DNA of 64,000 nt from Flectonema sp. DT1601 (lineage: Eukaryota > Euglenozoa > Diplonemea > Diplonemida > Diplonemidae): contig OZ025787.1 in assembly GCA_964019425.1 (NCBI GenBank), forward strand, positions 868,001 through 932,000, in the 5' to 3' direction. A program made the position numbers and the translations under genes. Below the pieces are notes generated by a model that saw only the letters and a program-made list of their open reading frames with translations, was not told the DNA's origin and made no database searches. Position 1 is the first letter of the stretch; each line of letters starts with the position of its first letter. Below are positions 11,652 through 22,375 of the stretch, piece after piece.

Positions 11652-14552
11652 TCACGAGAATGGTGTCTGCGGTGGTTCATATATCCGAATATTTTCAGCA
11701 GACGATGTGAAACCCTTATGAGCACTATCCAGAGCTCTGTGTAACGGATCTGAAAGGCGAGAGGCTGGTGTCGGGCAATGACGAAATGCACTACTCACCG
11801 TAAAGTGACTCACTCCAGAAAGCGATTTTTCTGAACCACATGAACGAGACTGGTGAAGTGGTGCTACTATCTCTACAACAGTAGTGTGAGGAGCATTCTC
11901 CCAAAGTGTTGTTGTAACAGTGTTACGACATTTGCTGAAAGTAGATTCGTCTGAGAACAACAGTTGGCGATTTGAATTATCCAACATAACCCACCTGTTA
12001 TTATCAGGAAGTGTTTTAATGGAATGACTATTTCCCTTATAATGAACCCAACAACACAATCCCCCAACGTAACGCAATAAGTACTGCCCAGTCATACTTG
12101 GGTATTCCTTACTTAGAACTTGAACTCGTTTTGGAGGAGGCTCTCTACTAATAAGGTTTTCCTTATTAGTATCTGCAACAGGCGAATCACTTTTTATATT
12201 ATAATATCGAGATGGTCTGGAAGTGTATGTTACGGGTTTGGGAATTCTTATTATTTCTTCTTTGTTAATTTCTGCTTGTCTCTGACTGCAAGTAAACCTT
12301 CGAAGTAACAACTCCTCAGAAGGGGTGAGTACAGTGCTGATCTTTAGTGATGACTGCTGCTGATCAATTGATCTCAACTCGTCGAGTAGTAGTTGTTTTG
12401 TTTGAAGTAAATGAATTGATTGTGGTTTCTTTATCAAAGTTGCTAAGGCAGTCATTATATTCCGAGTCTTGCATGACAATGAATTTCGTGTTTCCTGATG
12501 ACGTGATTCTTCTTCAGACACTAGTAGTTGTTTTTGACGTGCCGATTGCACTGTTGCAGCAGTATCGTCTCTGATTAATGAAAGGAGTTCCGATTCATTT
12601 ATTTCTATCTCTTGCTGTGAAGCTCCCATTTCAGGCTGTTCTATTCCGAGCATTGTGAGTACTCTAAGACATTGCTTCTTTGTCCATATGTGACCAGTTA
12701 TCTCAGTCAGTGCAACTTGAAAATCAATTTTACAAATCAGACCGTCACCGTTTATATCAAGAAGGTTATGTAGATGTGGAATATTAGAAGCTGTTGTGAA
12801 ATCAACGGTTTTTAAATTTAATATTTTTGCTTCGTAATCAGTCTTGTTTCTGTTGGCGTGTAAATATGTTTTCCTTATAGAACTGATATCAAGTTGTAGA
12901 TCAGCAAGTCGTTTCTTTGAACAATAGAGATCATAATCCATCTCAGATGACTGGATCATTAACTGAACTGTTTCTTGAGCTTCCATTGGTTGTCTGATCA
13001 TCGAAGGTGCCTCCCCTCCACTCTTCAACACTAACTCAGCGTATCGTGTTTTCCTAAGGCTTTGCTCATGTTCCATGTTTTTTATTTTCTCTGTCAAGTC
13101 AGACTGTTCCTTCTTTCTAGACTCAATCATTTCCAACATTCTCTTATTGTCGTGCTTCGACTCATAACTTTGTGATTTCTTCGTATTATATTCCTTTATT
13201 ATTCTTCTTTGAAATCGATTATTATAATGTTGTTGTAGGCGAGCCTTTGGAGCATCACTCAGGCTTTTATTCACTGGTGGTGTAGGTGTTTCAATGGCAG
13301 GTTTTCCTTCGGGATATCGTTCCCTAAGTAAGGCAGCTTTTCCACGTAAGATTCGAAGCTCGAGAGGGGAGAACATTGTTTCACTTGGAGTATGTACCTG
13401 TACATCATTTATCTTTCTGTTGAGTTTTTTCCAAACCTCCGCATCTGTTGCAGGAGAAGGAGGATTTGCGATCATTTGTGTAGATCTACCAACTGGAACC
13501 GGCCGCTCTGTTTTTGCTGATTTTGTTTTGTGAACACTTCGCCTTTGCGGCTGCGGAGGCCTCGGCGGAGGAGAGTACGGCACAGGTTCCTTCTTTGGAA
13601 TCATAATAAAAGAACTTGTTCTTCTTTGAGGATCAGAGCTCCTCCTTCGGTCATTAATCAAGTTCGATTCCGGTAGAATATCAACAGACTCTTCAGAAAC
13701 AACATCATTTGGTATTTGTGTTAAATTATTATTTGTAAAACTTACCATCCTACAGGAGCTCTGTATGGAGGCAGGTACTGGACCATCATCGTTAGGACCA
13801 TATTGATCTTTATTGCGTGTTATTCTTCCTCTTTGAAGCGATTGAATTTTTATTGCGGCTCTATGTTGATGTGCATCATGCGCGGAGGTGAAGATTGCCA
13901 TTCCAGAATCAGTATTCCAACCGCAAGGAGTGGAGTGCTGCCACATAGTCATTTGATCTGGATAAGCGTTTCCTGATGGTTCTGATCGAAGGATATTGTT
14001 ACCAGTAAGAGCCTCATCGATAAATGACATCACCCATCTCCCTTTTGAAAGCCACATCATCAATTCACTTCCTTCCCATGTGGGCCATCCTTTTATCCAT
14101 CCTTCACATTCCCTGAGAGTAAAACTTTTATAACTCCCTTTAGTTGTCGAACAAAGATGTATTTCCGAAGGGACGTTAAGACTGCGTACATCGTACGGTT
14201 CTGAAGAAAGTATTTTCTTTTCAATTTTTCCGTCGATTTCATCATCAATTTCAATTTGATAATTATCCTCAATCGATACTAACAACCCTTTGATCCACAT
14301 CCCTCGTTGTTCAGAGTACACTTCAACTTCATCACCTTCTTTAACTCTTCCCCTCATAATAAACTGTGAGACAAGTGAAGATGGAAGACGTGATCTCTTT
14401 CTTGTTAAGTACCGATGTAGTTCTTTATTATCAGTTGGGACTTTTATAGGTTTTTGTACCAAACCTTTATCATCATCAGCCTCTACCTTCTCTTCTTGAG
14501 ATTCTGAATTAATATGCTGATTAGTTTCTGACTCTTCTTCCTCATCAGACAT
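11652..14552 (-). CDS. IQ and EF-hand scaffold protein
   Basis: 966 aa in one ORF. The acidic N-terminus is followed by a small beta-rich, Tudor/SH3-like stretch around residues 68-125 (VKEGDEVEVYSEQRGMWIKG). An IQ motif is at about residue 233 (AAIKIQSLQRGRITRN), a proline/arginine-rich linker lies near 330-370, and a coiled coil runs over 460-600. One EF-hand loop, DINGDGLICKID, is near residue 600; its positions suit calcium, but position 12 is Asp instead of the commoner Glu. Motifs PLELRILRG and PSEELLLRR echo the neighbour at 7638-9032. Within the ORF a stop-free 57-nt stretch begins with GTAAGT and ends in AG (about 13695-13751) and could be an optional intron. The last ~150 residues look unlike the rest. 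Acceptor AG at 14592-14593. A calmodulin/calcium-linked cytoskeletal role is inference. Confidence 0.8.
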   Translation of the reverse strand: MSDEEEESETNQHINSESQEEKVEADDDKGLVQKPIKVPTDNKELHRYLTRKRSRLPSSLVSQFIMRGRVKEGDEVEVYSEQRGMWIKGLLVSIEDNYQIEIDDEIDGKIEKKILSSEPYDVRSLNVPSEIHLCSTTKGSYKSFTLRECEGWIKGWPTWEGSELMMWLSKGRWVMSFIDEALTGNNILRSEPSGNAYPDQMTMWQHSTPCGWNTDSGMAIFTSAHDAHQHRAAIKIQSLQRGRITRNKDQYGPNDDGPVPASIQSSCRMVSFTNNNLTQIPNDVVSEESVDILPESNLINDRRRSSDPQRRTSSFIMIPKKEPVPYSPPPRPPQPQRRSVHKTKSAKTERPVPVGRSTQMIANPPSPATDAEVWKKLNRKINDVQVHTPSETMFSPLELRILRGKAALLRERYPEGKPAIETPTPPVNKSLSDAPKARLQQHYNNRFQRRIIKEYNTKKSQSYESKHDNKRMLEMIESRKKEQSDLTEKIKNMEHEQSLRKTRYAELVLKSGGEAPSMIRQPMEAQETVQLMIQSSEMDYDLYCSKKRLADLQLDISSIRKTYLHANRNKTDYEAKILNLKTVDFTTASNIPHLHNLLDINGDGLICKIDFQVALTEITGHIWTKKQCLRVLTMLGIEQPEMGASQQEIEINESELLSLIRDDTAATVQSARQKQLLVSEEESRHQETRNSLSCKTRNIMTALATLIKKPQSIHLLQTKQLLLDELRSIDQQQSSLKISTVLTPSEELLLRRFTCSQRQAEINKEEIIRIPKPVTYTSRPSRYYNIKSDSPVADTNKENLISREPPPKRVQVLSKEYPSMTGQYLLRYVGGLCCWVHYKGNSHSIKTLPDNNRWVMLDNSNRQLLFSDESTFSKCRNTVTTTLWENAPHTTVVEIVAPLHQSRSCGSEKSLSGVSHFTVSSAFRHCPTPASRLSDPLHRALDSAHKGFTSSAENIRIYEPPQTPFS

Positions 14553-14593
14553 GTTGGGTATTACTCCTTTCTTTTAGTCTTCACTTGAGACCT

Positions 14594-15203
14594 GAAAATC
14601 TAATATTTAGTAATTGTGAATTCGTATTGCAGCTTGTGAGGGGGATCTCCTTTAAAAAAACAACAACATTATATTAATTTTCCTGAGTTAAAGAGATAAA
14701 ACAAGAAATGATAAATTAAAATATCACGTCAACGAAAAAGTACCAAATCCAAAGGCTGAAAGAGACAAGCTGTACGGATATACCGTAAGAAGAATTCTCT
14801 TTTACAGGAATAATAAGGTCGTAACGAATGTCGTCTTCAAAAAGGTGAGCAATACTATCCATGTACGTAAGTAGATATTAGTTGTGGATTTCACTTCATT
14901 GCTATTGCAATGTAGATCACTTATGGCTGTGGGACTGAGTTCAGTTCCTGGTTACCACAACTCTTTGTGAACTCACATAAACAGGGGAGTAGAGAAAGGG
15001 GCATATGTTGATTTATCGCAGCCGAGGGAACAAGTTACTTTCTTCTCCTCATACAATAAGAATCACAACACATTAACAAACAAAAACAATAAGCATAATC
15101 CGTGTAATCAGTGTTACAAACTTCTCAGTAGCTGTACCGTTTCCATGACACAGCAGTCTTGTCACAGAGCCTGTAATGCTAAATAAAATGATGTAGTTAG
15201 TAA
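14594..15203. other. Intergenic, no gene seen
   Basis: 610 bp without a supported gene, AT-rich, no repeat noticed. It should contain the 3' UTR of the sulfotransferase gene. Confidence 0.5.
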
Positions 15204-17023
15204 CTAACTACAAATATCAGCAGGGAGCTCGAATCCGCACTGATGCTTCCGGTGTATCTCACAGAATCGTTCAACAGACCTGTTTGTATTATTTTTTAAA
15301 AAACTATTCAAAAACACATTATTGTTTTATTCTTATAAGGTTTTCATACTTTTTATAAATCCTAACATCATAACTGTTATTTTCTGAGATTCTATCTTTT
15401 ATATTATCATCACTAGTGTCTTTGTAATTACCCTTACGGACCCTGTTGGTTTATTATTTGCAGTGGAACGTTTTTTAGTGGTCCGGTTAAATAAATAAAA
15501 ACATACTGTTTATGTAATTTTGGGTCGTCAAGAGGCTTTCCCGAAACGCATGCGAGTAACTTAATTGATTCAGGGACGTATTCTTGAATAAGGACAACGT
15601 CGAATAGTTTTAAGTTTGCTACTGCTTGGGAAAACGTGTCTTCGCTAATAGAATAGGGTTGTTTGCACTCCTTGCCAAGTATCATTTTAGTCATGCAATT
15701 CTGAACAGCTACTTCATCTGAGAAGGTACCTACCGTGAATGCGCCTTCCTTTCCCTTGGCATGGAAGAGACGATCGCGGAAAGTTGACCTCTGTGGAAGT
15801 CCACAACAAGGCCATTCTCTACTACCATGATGAAATGCAGATATTATTCTTTCAACAGGATGTCTTACATTTATTGCTAATAAAGATGTTGTTCCGTTAG
15901 TCCGACTCTGTTTTGTTGAAAGACGAAGAGGTTTGTGATCATAACATCCAGTGAAGGCTGGACATGATTCATGTTGACTTGGGAATCCTTCACATGCTTC
16001 TAAAGAACATCCGAGAACAGCACGCAAGGCTGTTGTGAATGCAGTTCCACCAGCCTTTGGAATGTGAATAAATGAAACGGTTTTCACCTCATTCAGTGAG
16101 ACCTGTTTCTTATCATCTGTTTCTGAAGAACTCTTCAAGGAAGGGATTGGTGGTAGGGTTTGTTCGTCAGGTAACATGGGTGGCGGAGTTTTCTTTGGCT
16201 GTTCTTTTACCTTGAGAGACGGAATAGGTGGCAGGGTTTCCTCAGGCTCCCCATCAGGAAGAAGAGGCAGTTTTGTCGGAGGTCTAATCATTGAATTTGT
16301 AGGAATCCGTGGAGCTTGTTCTGTTGGATCCTTTGTAATGCTGCTGCCTGTTGCAGTGCTGCTTTTGTTGAAGTCTCTGTCAGCCTGTAGTTTTGATATT
16401 GTTTTTAGCATAGCAGTAGCTGCATCTTTAATTAGTTTCCAATCAGAGTGTGATATTTTAGCAATGTCTCTCTCTTCGTCCCCCGACGCTACTACAATTT
16501 CTAAGGTGTCGAGACCTACCTGAATCATCTTATCAAAATATTTAGTAAGTTTAAGCCCATCAAGAAGTTTCTGAATACGTTCTTCATGTTTACTACTGAG
16601 TCGTTCTTCAAGACGATCTACGTAATGGTTTGCACGTCTAAGTCTGCCGCTAGTGAATGATGGATGTGGTTTCTTAGGAGCTATGCTGGTAGCTGAAAGC
16701 GGCCAACCAAGCTTTGCGCCATCTTCGTGTTTTAGTTTTACAACACCTCTGGTTGTGTCCACGGCTATAATAGTGCCGAAACCACCACAGTAATTAGTCA
16801 TCACATTAGTCCACCTAATTGTCGGAACTGATGAGACCAAGACTTGTACCCATTCACAATCACTTTGGATCATTACTTTATCACCAACATGAGCTCCATC
16901 ATCAACTACTTTTTTTCTCGCATCCCAAAACCCTGTCATTAACATCACAGACATAACTATAAGACCAGCCGAGAATGCAATGATCCCTTCTCTCACTAGG
17001 TTGCTTTGGTGTTTGCGCTTCAT
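15204..17023 (-). CDS. Type II membrane sulfotransferase with SAM-like domain
   Basis: 530 aa after joining 15507-17023 and 15204-15279 (intron 15280-15506, donor ACA|GTATGT, acceptor CAAACAG, phase 2). A short basic N-terminus and one membrane helix (about residues 12-31) suggest a type II Golgi protein. Residues ~45-115 resemble a small SH3/Mind-bomb-like barrel (GGFGTIIAVD, HEDGAKLGWP). Residues ~145-200 resemble a SAM domain (LDGLKLTKYFDKM, then HSDWKLIKDAATAM). A proline-rich linker follows. The sulfotransferase part starts near residue 315: FIHIPKAGGTAF is the 5'-phosphosulfate loop of PAPS-using carbohydrate sulfotransferases, and RHPVERIISAF (near 384) is the 3'-phosphate site. It probably sulfates glycans in the Golgi lumen. 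SAM beside a luminal sulfotransferase is unusual. AG acceptor at 17125-17126; the 5' UTR between it and the start has a long A run and a G/C run. Confidence 0.82.
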
Positions 17024-17338
17024 CTTTCTCTTTTTTTTTTTTTTTTTTACCCCTTTCCTCTTTTTTTTAAAATGTGAAGGGGGGAACTTTGATACGATAC
17101 GGGGGGGGGGGGAACTCCCCTCTCCTGTTAAATAATAAAAAAAATAAATACTTCAAATTAATACAAACAACCAACAACAATAAAAAAATATTTTCTGAAA
17201 TCGCTCCTTTTCGGTAGCAGCGGTGTAATGCGAATCATGAAAATGAAACGCAAATCAATCACATCCCAAGAGGGTGCGAGGTGGTTTTTGTTGTTCTTTT
17301 TGAATAAAAATAAGAAGGTTGGTGAAGCAGCTTCAAGA

Positions 17339-18421
17339 TCACACAAACGGAGTTTCTACTTTAGCAGTTTTAACACTAGTAATGATATTACGGTCTCTTC
17401 CTTGTGTTTGTGAGTACGAAACTAGTTGCTTTCTTCTTGGATCAATTTTAAAAGGAACAGGCTCTTCCATTTTAGATAATAAAAACTTATCTGGCACACC
17501 TATCGTGTGATGTTTTCTTTGAAATATCGTCATTTGATCTTTGTTGTTACAATCGTGTTGGAGGAAAGCTTGACCTCCAGATCCTTTCTTAACTGCTGCT
17601 TGTTTGAGTAAGGCTGATCTCTTTAGACGTTCTGCTTCAGCACCCATTTCATCCCGTTGTAGTTGCGCAACAACATCAGCGTATGTTGTATTCCCTGGTT
17701 CAATTCTCTCAGAAGTTAACATTCCATTTGGATATTGATTCTTCGCAATGAACTCTATCCTTTTATAATTACGTCTCGCATTCCCCAATGCTTGTAAGGC
17801 ATTTTGATGCTCTCTTTCTTGTTGATAAACTCTTCTTCTTTGAGAAGCAGATAGAAGTGGCTTATCTTCTAATTTAGGTTCCATCTTAAATACTCCTCTT
17901 TCAATATTGTTATTAAAATGTGGTTTATTCATAACAGGAATCATGTTTGGGTCATTTACTAATGATGTCGTTGATCTATTCATCTGTGAGAGGGCGGTGT
18001 CTAATACGGCTTCAGGGTGATGAGATACTCCAGTTCTCCAAATAGTTTCTATTGGTGTTGATATGTTTCCAGACATAGCTGGTTTACCTCCGTAGTCTTC
18101 TTTCGAAGATACGGATGAATCGAAAAGTTTATTTTTAATCTGTGGTAGTTGATTGCTTAAGGAAACTGTTGATGAAGTACAATTCAACAATCCTTTTCGT
18201 GTCATTTGAGCGGCTAGTCTACTTCTGTTGTCAGTTTCATGTGTTAAAGCACTCATTCCTCCAAATCCAGTCACTGTTCCTGAATTAGACATTCGAAATC
18301 CATTTGATGATCCACTACCTGACTTTGTAGTCATTAACGTCATTATCATTTCTGAATCATTTGATATCGACGGAGACGGCTTAATGAAATCATCGATAAG
18401 CCATTCTCTTCCTTTATTCAT
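17339..18421 (-). CDS. Unrecognised 360-aa protein
   Basis: No known domain found. The N-terminal half is Ser/Thr/Asn/Gly-rich and probably disordered. The second half has a basic helix (SASQRRRVYQQEREHQNALQ, near residue 193) and further charged helices to about residue 285, then a basic tail. No signal peptide or membrane segment. Start at 18421 lies about 10 nt after a candidate acceptor at 18432-18433. The previous gene's stop is about 218 bp beyond, typical spacing here. The helical part resembles cytoskeletal linker proteins only in composition. Confidence 0.7.
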   Translation of the reverse strand: MNKGREWLIDDFIKPSPSISNDSEMIMTLMTTKSGSGSSNGFRMSNSGTVTGFGGMSALTHETDNRSRLAAQMTRKGLLNCTSSTVSLSNQLPQIKNKLFDSSVSSKEDYGGKPAMSGNISTPIETIWRTGVSHHPEAVLDTALSQMNRSTTSLVNDPNMIPVMNKPHFNNNIERGVFKMEPKLEDKPLLSASQRRRVYQQEREHQNALQALGNARRNYKRIEFIAKNQYPNGMLTSERIEPGNTTYADVVAQLQRDEMGAEAERLKRSALLKQAAVKKGSGGQAFLQHDCNNKDQMTIFQRKHHTIGVPDKFLLSKMEEPVPFKIDPRRKQLVSYSQTQGRDRNIITSVKTAKVETPFV

Positions 18422-18651
18422 TCAGCTTTACCTATTGAATATCCTTTAGGGGGGGACAGAACAGTAAATGACCATCGCACACTAGCTAATAGTAAGTAAC
18501 GAAGTATAGCGATCTAATAAACTAGAAAATGTTTAAAAAAAAAAACAACAATTGTAACAAAACTAACAAAAGGATTCTATAGTTTGAGTTGATACTCTTT
18601 AATGTGATGTTTATTATTAAATGTAATGATGGTGGTCAATACAAAATCAAT

Positions 18652-19625
18652 TCACATCATCGGCAAGGGTGGCTGTAACGGATCAGGTGGCGGGGAAGTT
18701 GACCGACACCCAGCAACATTCTTCTTTGGATGTGCTGATCTACTAACTTTGCACGTTGCACAAATAGAAGCTCCCCAAGTTGGTTTGTAGTCTACACAAA
18801 GAAACCGTTTTTGCTGTTGCTGAGCTGAAGTGGTACCAACCACGACAGCAGCTGGCTTTGAGACAGGTGCTACTACTGATGTGGTAGTTGAAGGGAATTC
18901 ATTGAAATCAATAGAATCCCATATCGCTGATAGTTTATCGATCACTTGTTGTTGATATGGTGAAGAAGTAACAACTGGAGCAGCAATCTGAGTCTCTACA
19001 ACAGTCGCAGCAATCGACTGCTGAATTTGATGTGCAGGTGTTCTGGGAGGACTCTTCATCTTATTACGAGCGATCGGTGCTTCGATTGCTTTTTTTGATA
19101 CACTGTGAGTAGTCACATTAGTAGTCAAGTGTGAAAGAGGAGTACTTCTTATTGTCTTACGTGGTGTAGTCGCATGTCCTTTCTTTGCTGTTGTTGATGA
19201 ACTCCTCCTCACAGGTGTTGATACAGAAGAGGTTCGAACTCTACCTCGAGGTGTTGCTGGTGTTGCAATAGTTGCTGGACCTGCTTCCAGTACACCCGGC
19301 TTTGGAGAAACACTCAACGTTTCTGTTGTATGATTAATTAATAATTCCCTTGTCGATAATTGCCTTCCACTCTCATCCAACACAAATACTTGACTGGCCT
19401 TAAGAGTAATGTTACTGCTGTCACCAAAAGCGAATAGTTTTACAGCTTCTATGATTAGGTCTGATGTACTGTCGCTGTTATTTTTAATACTTTTGAAAAT
19501 AAAAATAAAAAAAACTGTTACAAGAAAATTCAAACAATAATAAATATAACATACCCATCATCGGGTAAACTAACTCTCAAGGCCTCATCAGTACTGTCCT
19601 GTAATCTCTTAACCCAGAGTTTCAT
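18652..19625 (-). CDS. Protein with ubiquitin-like N-terminus, 2 exons
   Basis: 302 aa from 19555-19625 joined to 18652-19489. The 65-bp intron (about 19490-19554) has a GG|GTATGT donor and a TTTTCAAAAG acceptor, phase 2. The start at 19625 lies 16 nt downstream of an AG acceptor (19642-19643); the downstream ORF alone lacks a proper start. The first ~85 residues read like a ubiquitin-like/PB1-type beta-grasp fold: KLWVKRLQ, LRVSLPDDG, KASQVFVLDESGRQLSTREL, ETLSVSPKP. A long Ser/Thr/Pro-rich basic linker follows. The C-terminus has a possible metal site, CATCKVSRSAHPKKNVAGC (C-x2-C-x6-H-x7-C), and a proline-rich tail. Fold assignment is by eye and uncertain. Confidence 0.72.
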
Positions 19626-19643
19626 ATTCAAAGTTTCCCTTCT

Positions 19644-20527
19644 GTAAAAAACAACATCAATGATAAACAATAAATTAATTTTTAGTAACTATCTTGTTCT
19701 AATAGATCCCTTATTTGGTAGAATACGAGATCTTTTTTTTTTTTTTTTTTTTTTTTTTTCCTTCTCCTTTTTTTTGATCACAAAACAAAACAAATAAGAT
19801 AGCAGTCAGAAAAACGTGTTTCGCTAATTGTGACCCTCAACGAGCATGTGTGGTAAAGAAAATACTCGATATAGAATTGTACTGCGACTTTATTTTTTTT
19901 TTTTTTTTTTTTTTTTTTGTTCATTCTTTCGTTGTTTTTGCTAACAAAACCCCGAAATGCTATTCAGAGTTGCAACAAAATAGATTGAAAGAAACAGTAA
20001 GAGGTTCCATCCGAACGAACTTTTTTATGCAATAAGCAACCAACCGAAGAAAGAGATAAGGCTGGTCTCGGGGGTTGAGATCAAGTTTTCTTTTTCTTTT
20101 TTTTAATAATTTTTATCCGTACAAAGATAAGAACTCCGAACGCCTTATCGTTGTGAAAATAAAACCCGCCATAACAAATTTATGCAATACTCAGAATATA
20201 ATATTGCCTAACAAAAAAAAAAAGAAGAAAACACTAACGGGAGAGACAGAAGAGACAGACAAGACAAAATAAACTATAATTTAGTTTTGGGTCACTGGCT
20301 CTCCATTTAATATTCAATAGTTACTTTTGATAATCTTAACATAGCAAGTGATGAGACTAATTGTTTGAAACAAGCATCGGGTTGGACTCTCTGGTGTGGG
20401 TTTCGTCAACAGCGATCGAGAGAGGGCGATGCTATTGTCGCCTTTATGAAATCACTTCTGGCACTGTCTGGCGTGAATCATGTACTATGTACTTTACTCC
20501 TTTGCAAGAAGATATCCAACAGTAGTA
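19644..20527. other. Intergenic, long T runs
   Basis: 884 bp with T runs of about 22 at 19732-19759 and 19891-19918 (A runs on the coding strand). No gene supported on either strand; short + ORFs come from the T runs. Confidence 0.55.
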
Positions 20528-21448
20528 CTACGCAGATTCGGCAATGTCATCTCTGAGTCGAAATCCCAGCACCAGTTGCTTGTTTTCTCCGAAATTTGCA
20601 GGCGCTGGCCAAAGCCATTCCCACTGAAAGCTAGCACTTCCGAAAACAACATTTACTGGTTGTCGTTTAGTTTGTTTGAGACCTTTTAAACGATCAATTT
20701 GAGATACTCCTGTAGTGAGTACTGTCATCTGGTCACATAACATAGCACACGTGAATAATGCAAACAGGAGTCCCTCAAGGACTAAGAAGAATGCTGGAAC
20801 ACCTAACTGACAACCCTGAAAATCAAATAGTGATGAGAGAACACCATTTACCATCGATTCGTCTCGACGATAACGACGCATTCGTTGGTAAGCCTTTCGC
20901 ATAGCTGGGTTGGTTCCCCAAGCTGGACTAATTGTGAGCGTGGAGTTCTTTTGTTCCTCTTTTGCTTTAGCATTTAATAACTGCGCTTCAATAACCTTAT
21001 CTTGTGCACATGTAATAGCACGGAAGCTAACTAAGCTGAGACTGTAGACACTTATGATCATAATGTAGAATATAAATAAAACAAATAGTTTGTGATTTAA
21101 TACCCCAACACAGTTGTTTACCCATGGACAGAAATGGTCCATGCGAGAAACACAGCGGCCAGTGCAAGAGTCGTGATGGGATCTGGGCGGTTTATATGAT
21201 TCACACTTACGACACCAATACTCAGCTCTGGCTACATGACCTGCATCTGCAAGAGGTTCAGCACCAGGGGGTACAGCGCCAGGGTCTGTAGTCATTGCTC
21301 TATAGTGTGAGGTTATACATAAAGCCACTAATGCTAGTAGAATGCCTTCTAATAACATTGACAAAACAGTAATCCCTAACCAACTCATAATAATATTCGA
21401 TACCACTACTGCTGCATACAATATCAGGAACCACGTTACCAAAGCCAT
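20528..21448 (-). CDS. DHHC-type palmitoyltransferase, variant DHFC
   Basis: 306 aa, membrane protein S-acyltransferase family. Two membrane helices in the first 50 residues, the cysteine-rich domain at about 78-117, then helices near 120-145 and 220-250, giving four in all. The catalytic stretch reads RMDHFCPWVNNCVG, so the usual DHHC is DHFC; the triad members Asp, His and Cys remain. Just before it, the family's HHC-x2-C is HHDSC: a zinc-ligand position is Asp and the spacing is shifted. Yeast Akr1 works with DHYC, so a change of the second His need not kill activity. The second change makes the zinc site doubtful. Acceptor AG at 21473-21474, 24 nt before the start. Likely at Golgi or ER membranes. 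Confidence 0.88.
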   Translation of the reverse strand: MALVTWFLILYAAVVVSNIIMSWLGITVLSMLLEGILLALVALCITSHYRAMTTDPGAVPPGAEPLADAGHVARAEYWCRKCESYKPPRSHHDSCTGRCVSRMDHFCPWVNNCVGVLNHKLFVLFIFYIMIISVYSLSLVSFRAITCAQDKVIEAQLLNAKAKEEQKNSTLTISPAWGTNPAMRKAYQRMRRYRRDESMVNGVLSSLFDFQGCQLGVPAFFLVLEGLLFALFTCAMLCDQMTVLTTGVSQIDRLKGLKQTKRQPVNVVFGSASFQWEWLWPAPANFGENKQLVLGFRLRDDIAESA

Positions 21449-21474
21449 CGTCAGACCGCAGCACTGACAGTTCT

Positions 21475-21937
21475 GTTTGATTTTATAATTTTTCGTTGGT
21501 TCAAAGTCAAAACAGTCAAATGTTTCCTCAACTGTGTGAGTTACTAATTAATAATGGAAATATACATACAAGCCACGTCGTGGAATCATGTGTGGTTCCG
21601 CAGTAAGGCTTTCGCCTAGCCATGTTATGAGGGACTGAAAGTTGTTAATATGAAATTTGCAGATACCGACAGTCAGGAAGGGCTCTCACACAAAACTAGA
21701 CAAGTCACTTAGTTCCTGTTATGAGAAATAAATAGAGTTGTTCTTCACGTGTTGGCCACACGAATACAGATAACTCATAACGTCAACACGACGCTAGACA
21801 AAAACAGTTGTTTTGAATATACAAATACATAAAACATGTAACATAAGAGAGGAAGATTTAGTGATGGAGGGGGACACTCATAACGAATGTAACCCTCCAG
21901 ACAACAGACAGAACTAATGAACAACAGATGAAAGTAA
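21475..21937. other. Intergenic, no gene seen
   Basis: 463 bp with no supported feature; it should include the 3' UTR of 21938-22336. Confidence 0.5.
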
Positions 21938-22336
21938 TTAGTAAGGAGCTTGACGAATTCCCCATCTCGTGGATACTGGAGAGACTGGCCAACGTCTAGT
22001 TGATGTTGCTTCATTGTAGTGGTTGAGATCTTGTGCTAAGTTACGGGCATTAAACTTCTCACGTTCTACTTGTGATGCTTCGAGTCTTTGACAAAACTCT
22101 TCGTTTCTGTTAATTGACATCACATTAGCCTCATCGAGAGCTGCTGATCTTGCTTTACTCTCAACTACGTAGGCATCAACATTTTGAACTCTCAATCTCT
22201 CTGTGAACAATGCCTCTTCTCTTGAAATCTCTAATCCAGTTGCACCCTGCGGCAATAGTTCCTTCACAACTAAAGGACCTCCGGCATCAACGTTAATAAG
22301 TCTGGTTGGGCTTCCGTGAACGATGCTCTGTGCCAT
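21938..22336 (-). CDS. Short helical protein, not recognised
   Basis: 132 aa. After an extended N-terminus (SPTRLINVDAGGPLVVKEL) there is one long charged helix, about residues 37-108, and then a tail with two tryptophans (RRWPVSPVSTRWG). No membrane segment or signal peptide. The ATG lies 37 nt after the acceptor TTTCTCTCAG at 22374-22375. The size and the W-rich tail would suit a small axonemal or microtubule-associated protein, but that is a guess. Confidence 0.7.
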   Translation of the reverse strand: MAQSIVHGSPTRLINVDAGGPLVVKELLPQGATGLEISREEALFTERLRVQNVDAYVVESKARSAALDEANVMSINRNEEFCQRLEASQVEREKFNARNLAQDLNHYNEATSTRRWPVSPVSTRWGIRQAPY

Positions 22337-22375
22337 TTTTTAGTTGTTTTTTTGTTGTTGTTATGGGAAATTCCT

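Noticed and set aside
11860-12060. LLFSDESTF in the C-terminal part of the IQ/EF-hand protein, similar to a Tc1/mariner transposase string
   Set aside because: Only this short match; no helix-turn-helix, no other catalytic Asp block and no inverted ends nearby. The unusual C-terminus is noted, but a transposase origin is not supported.
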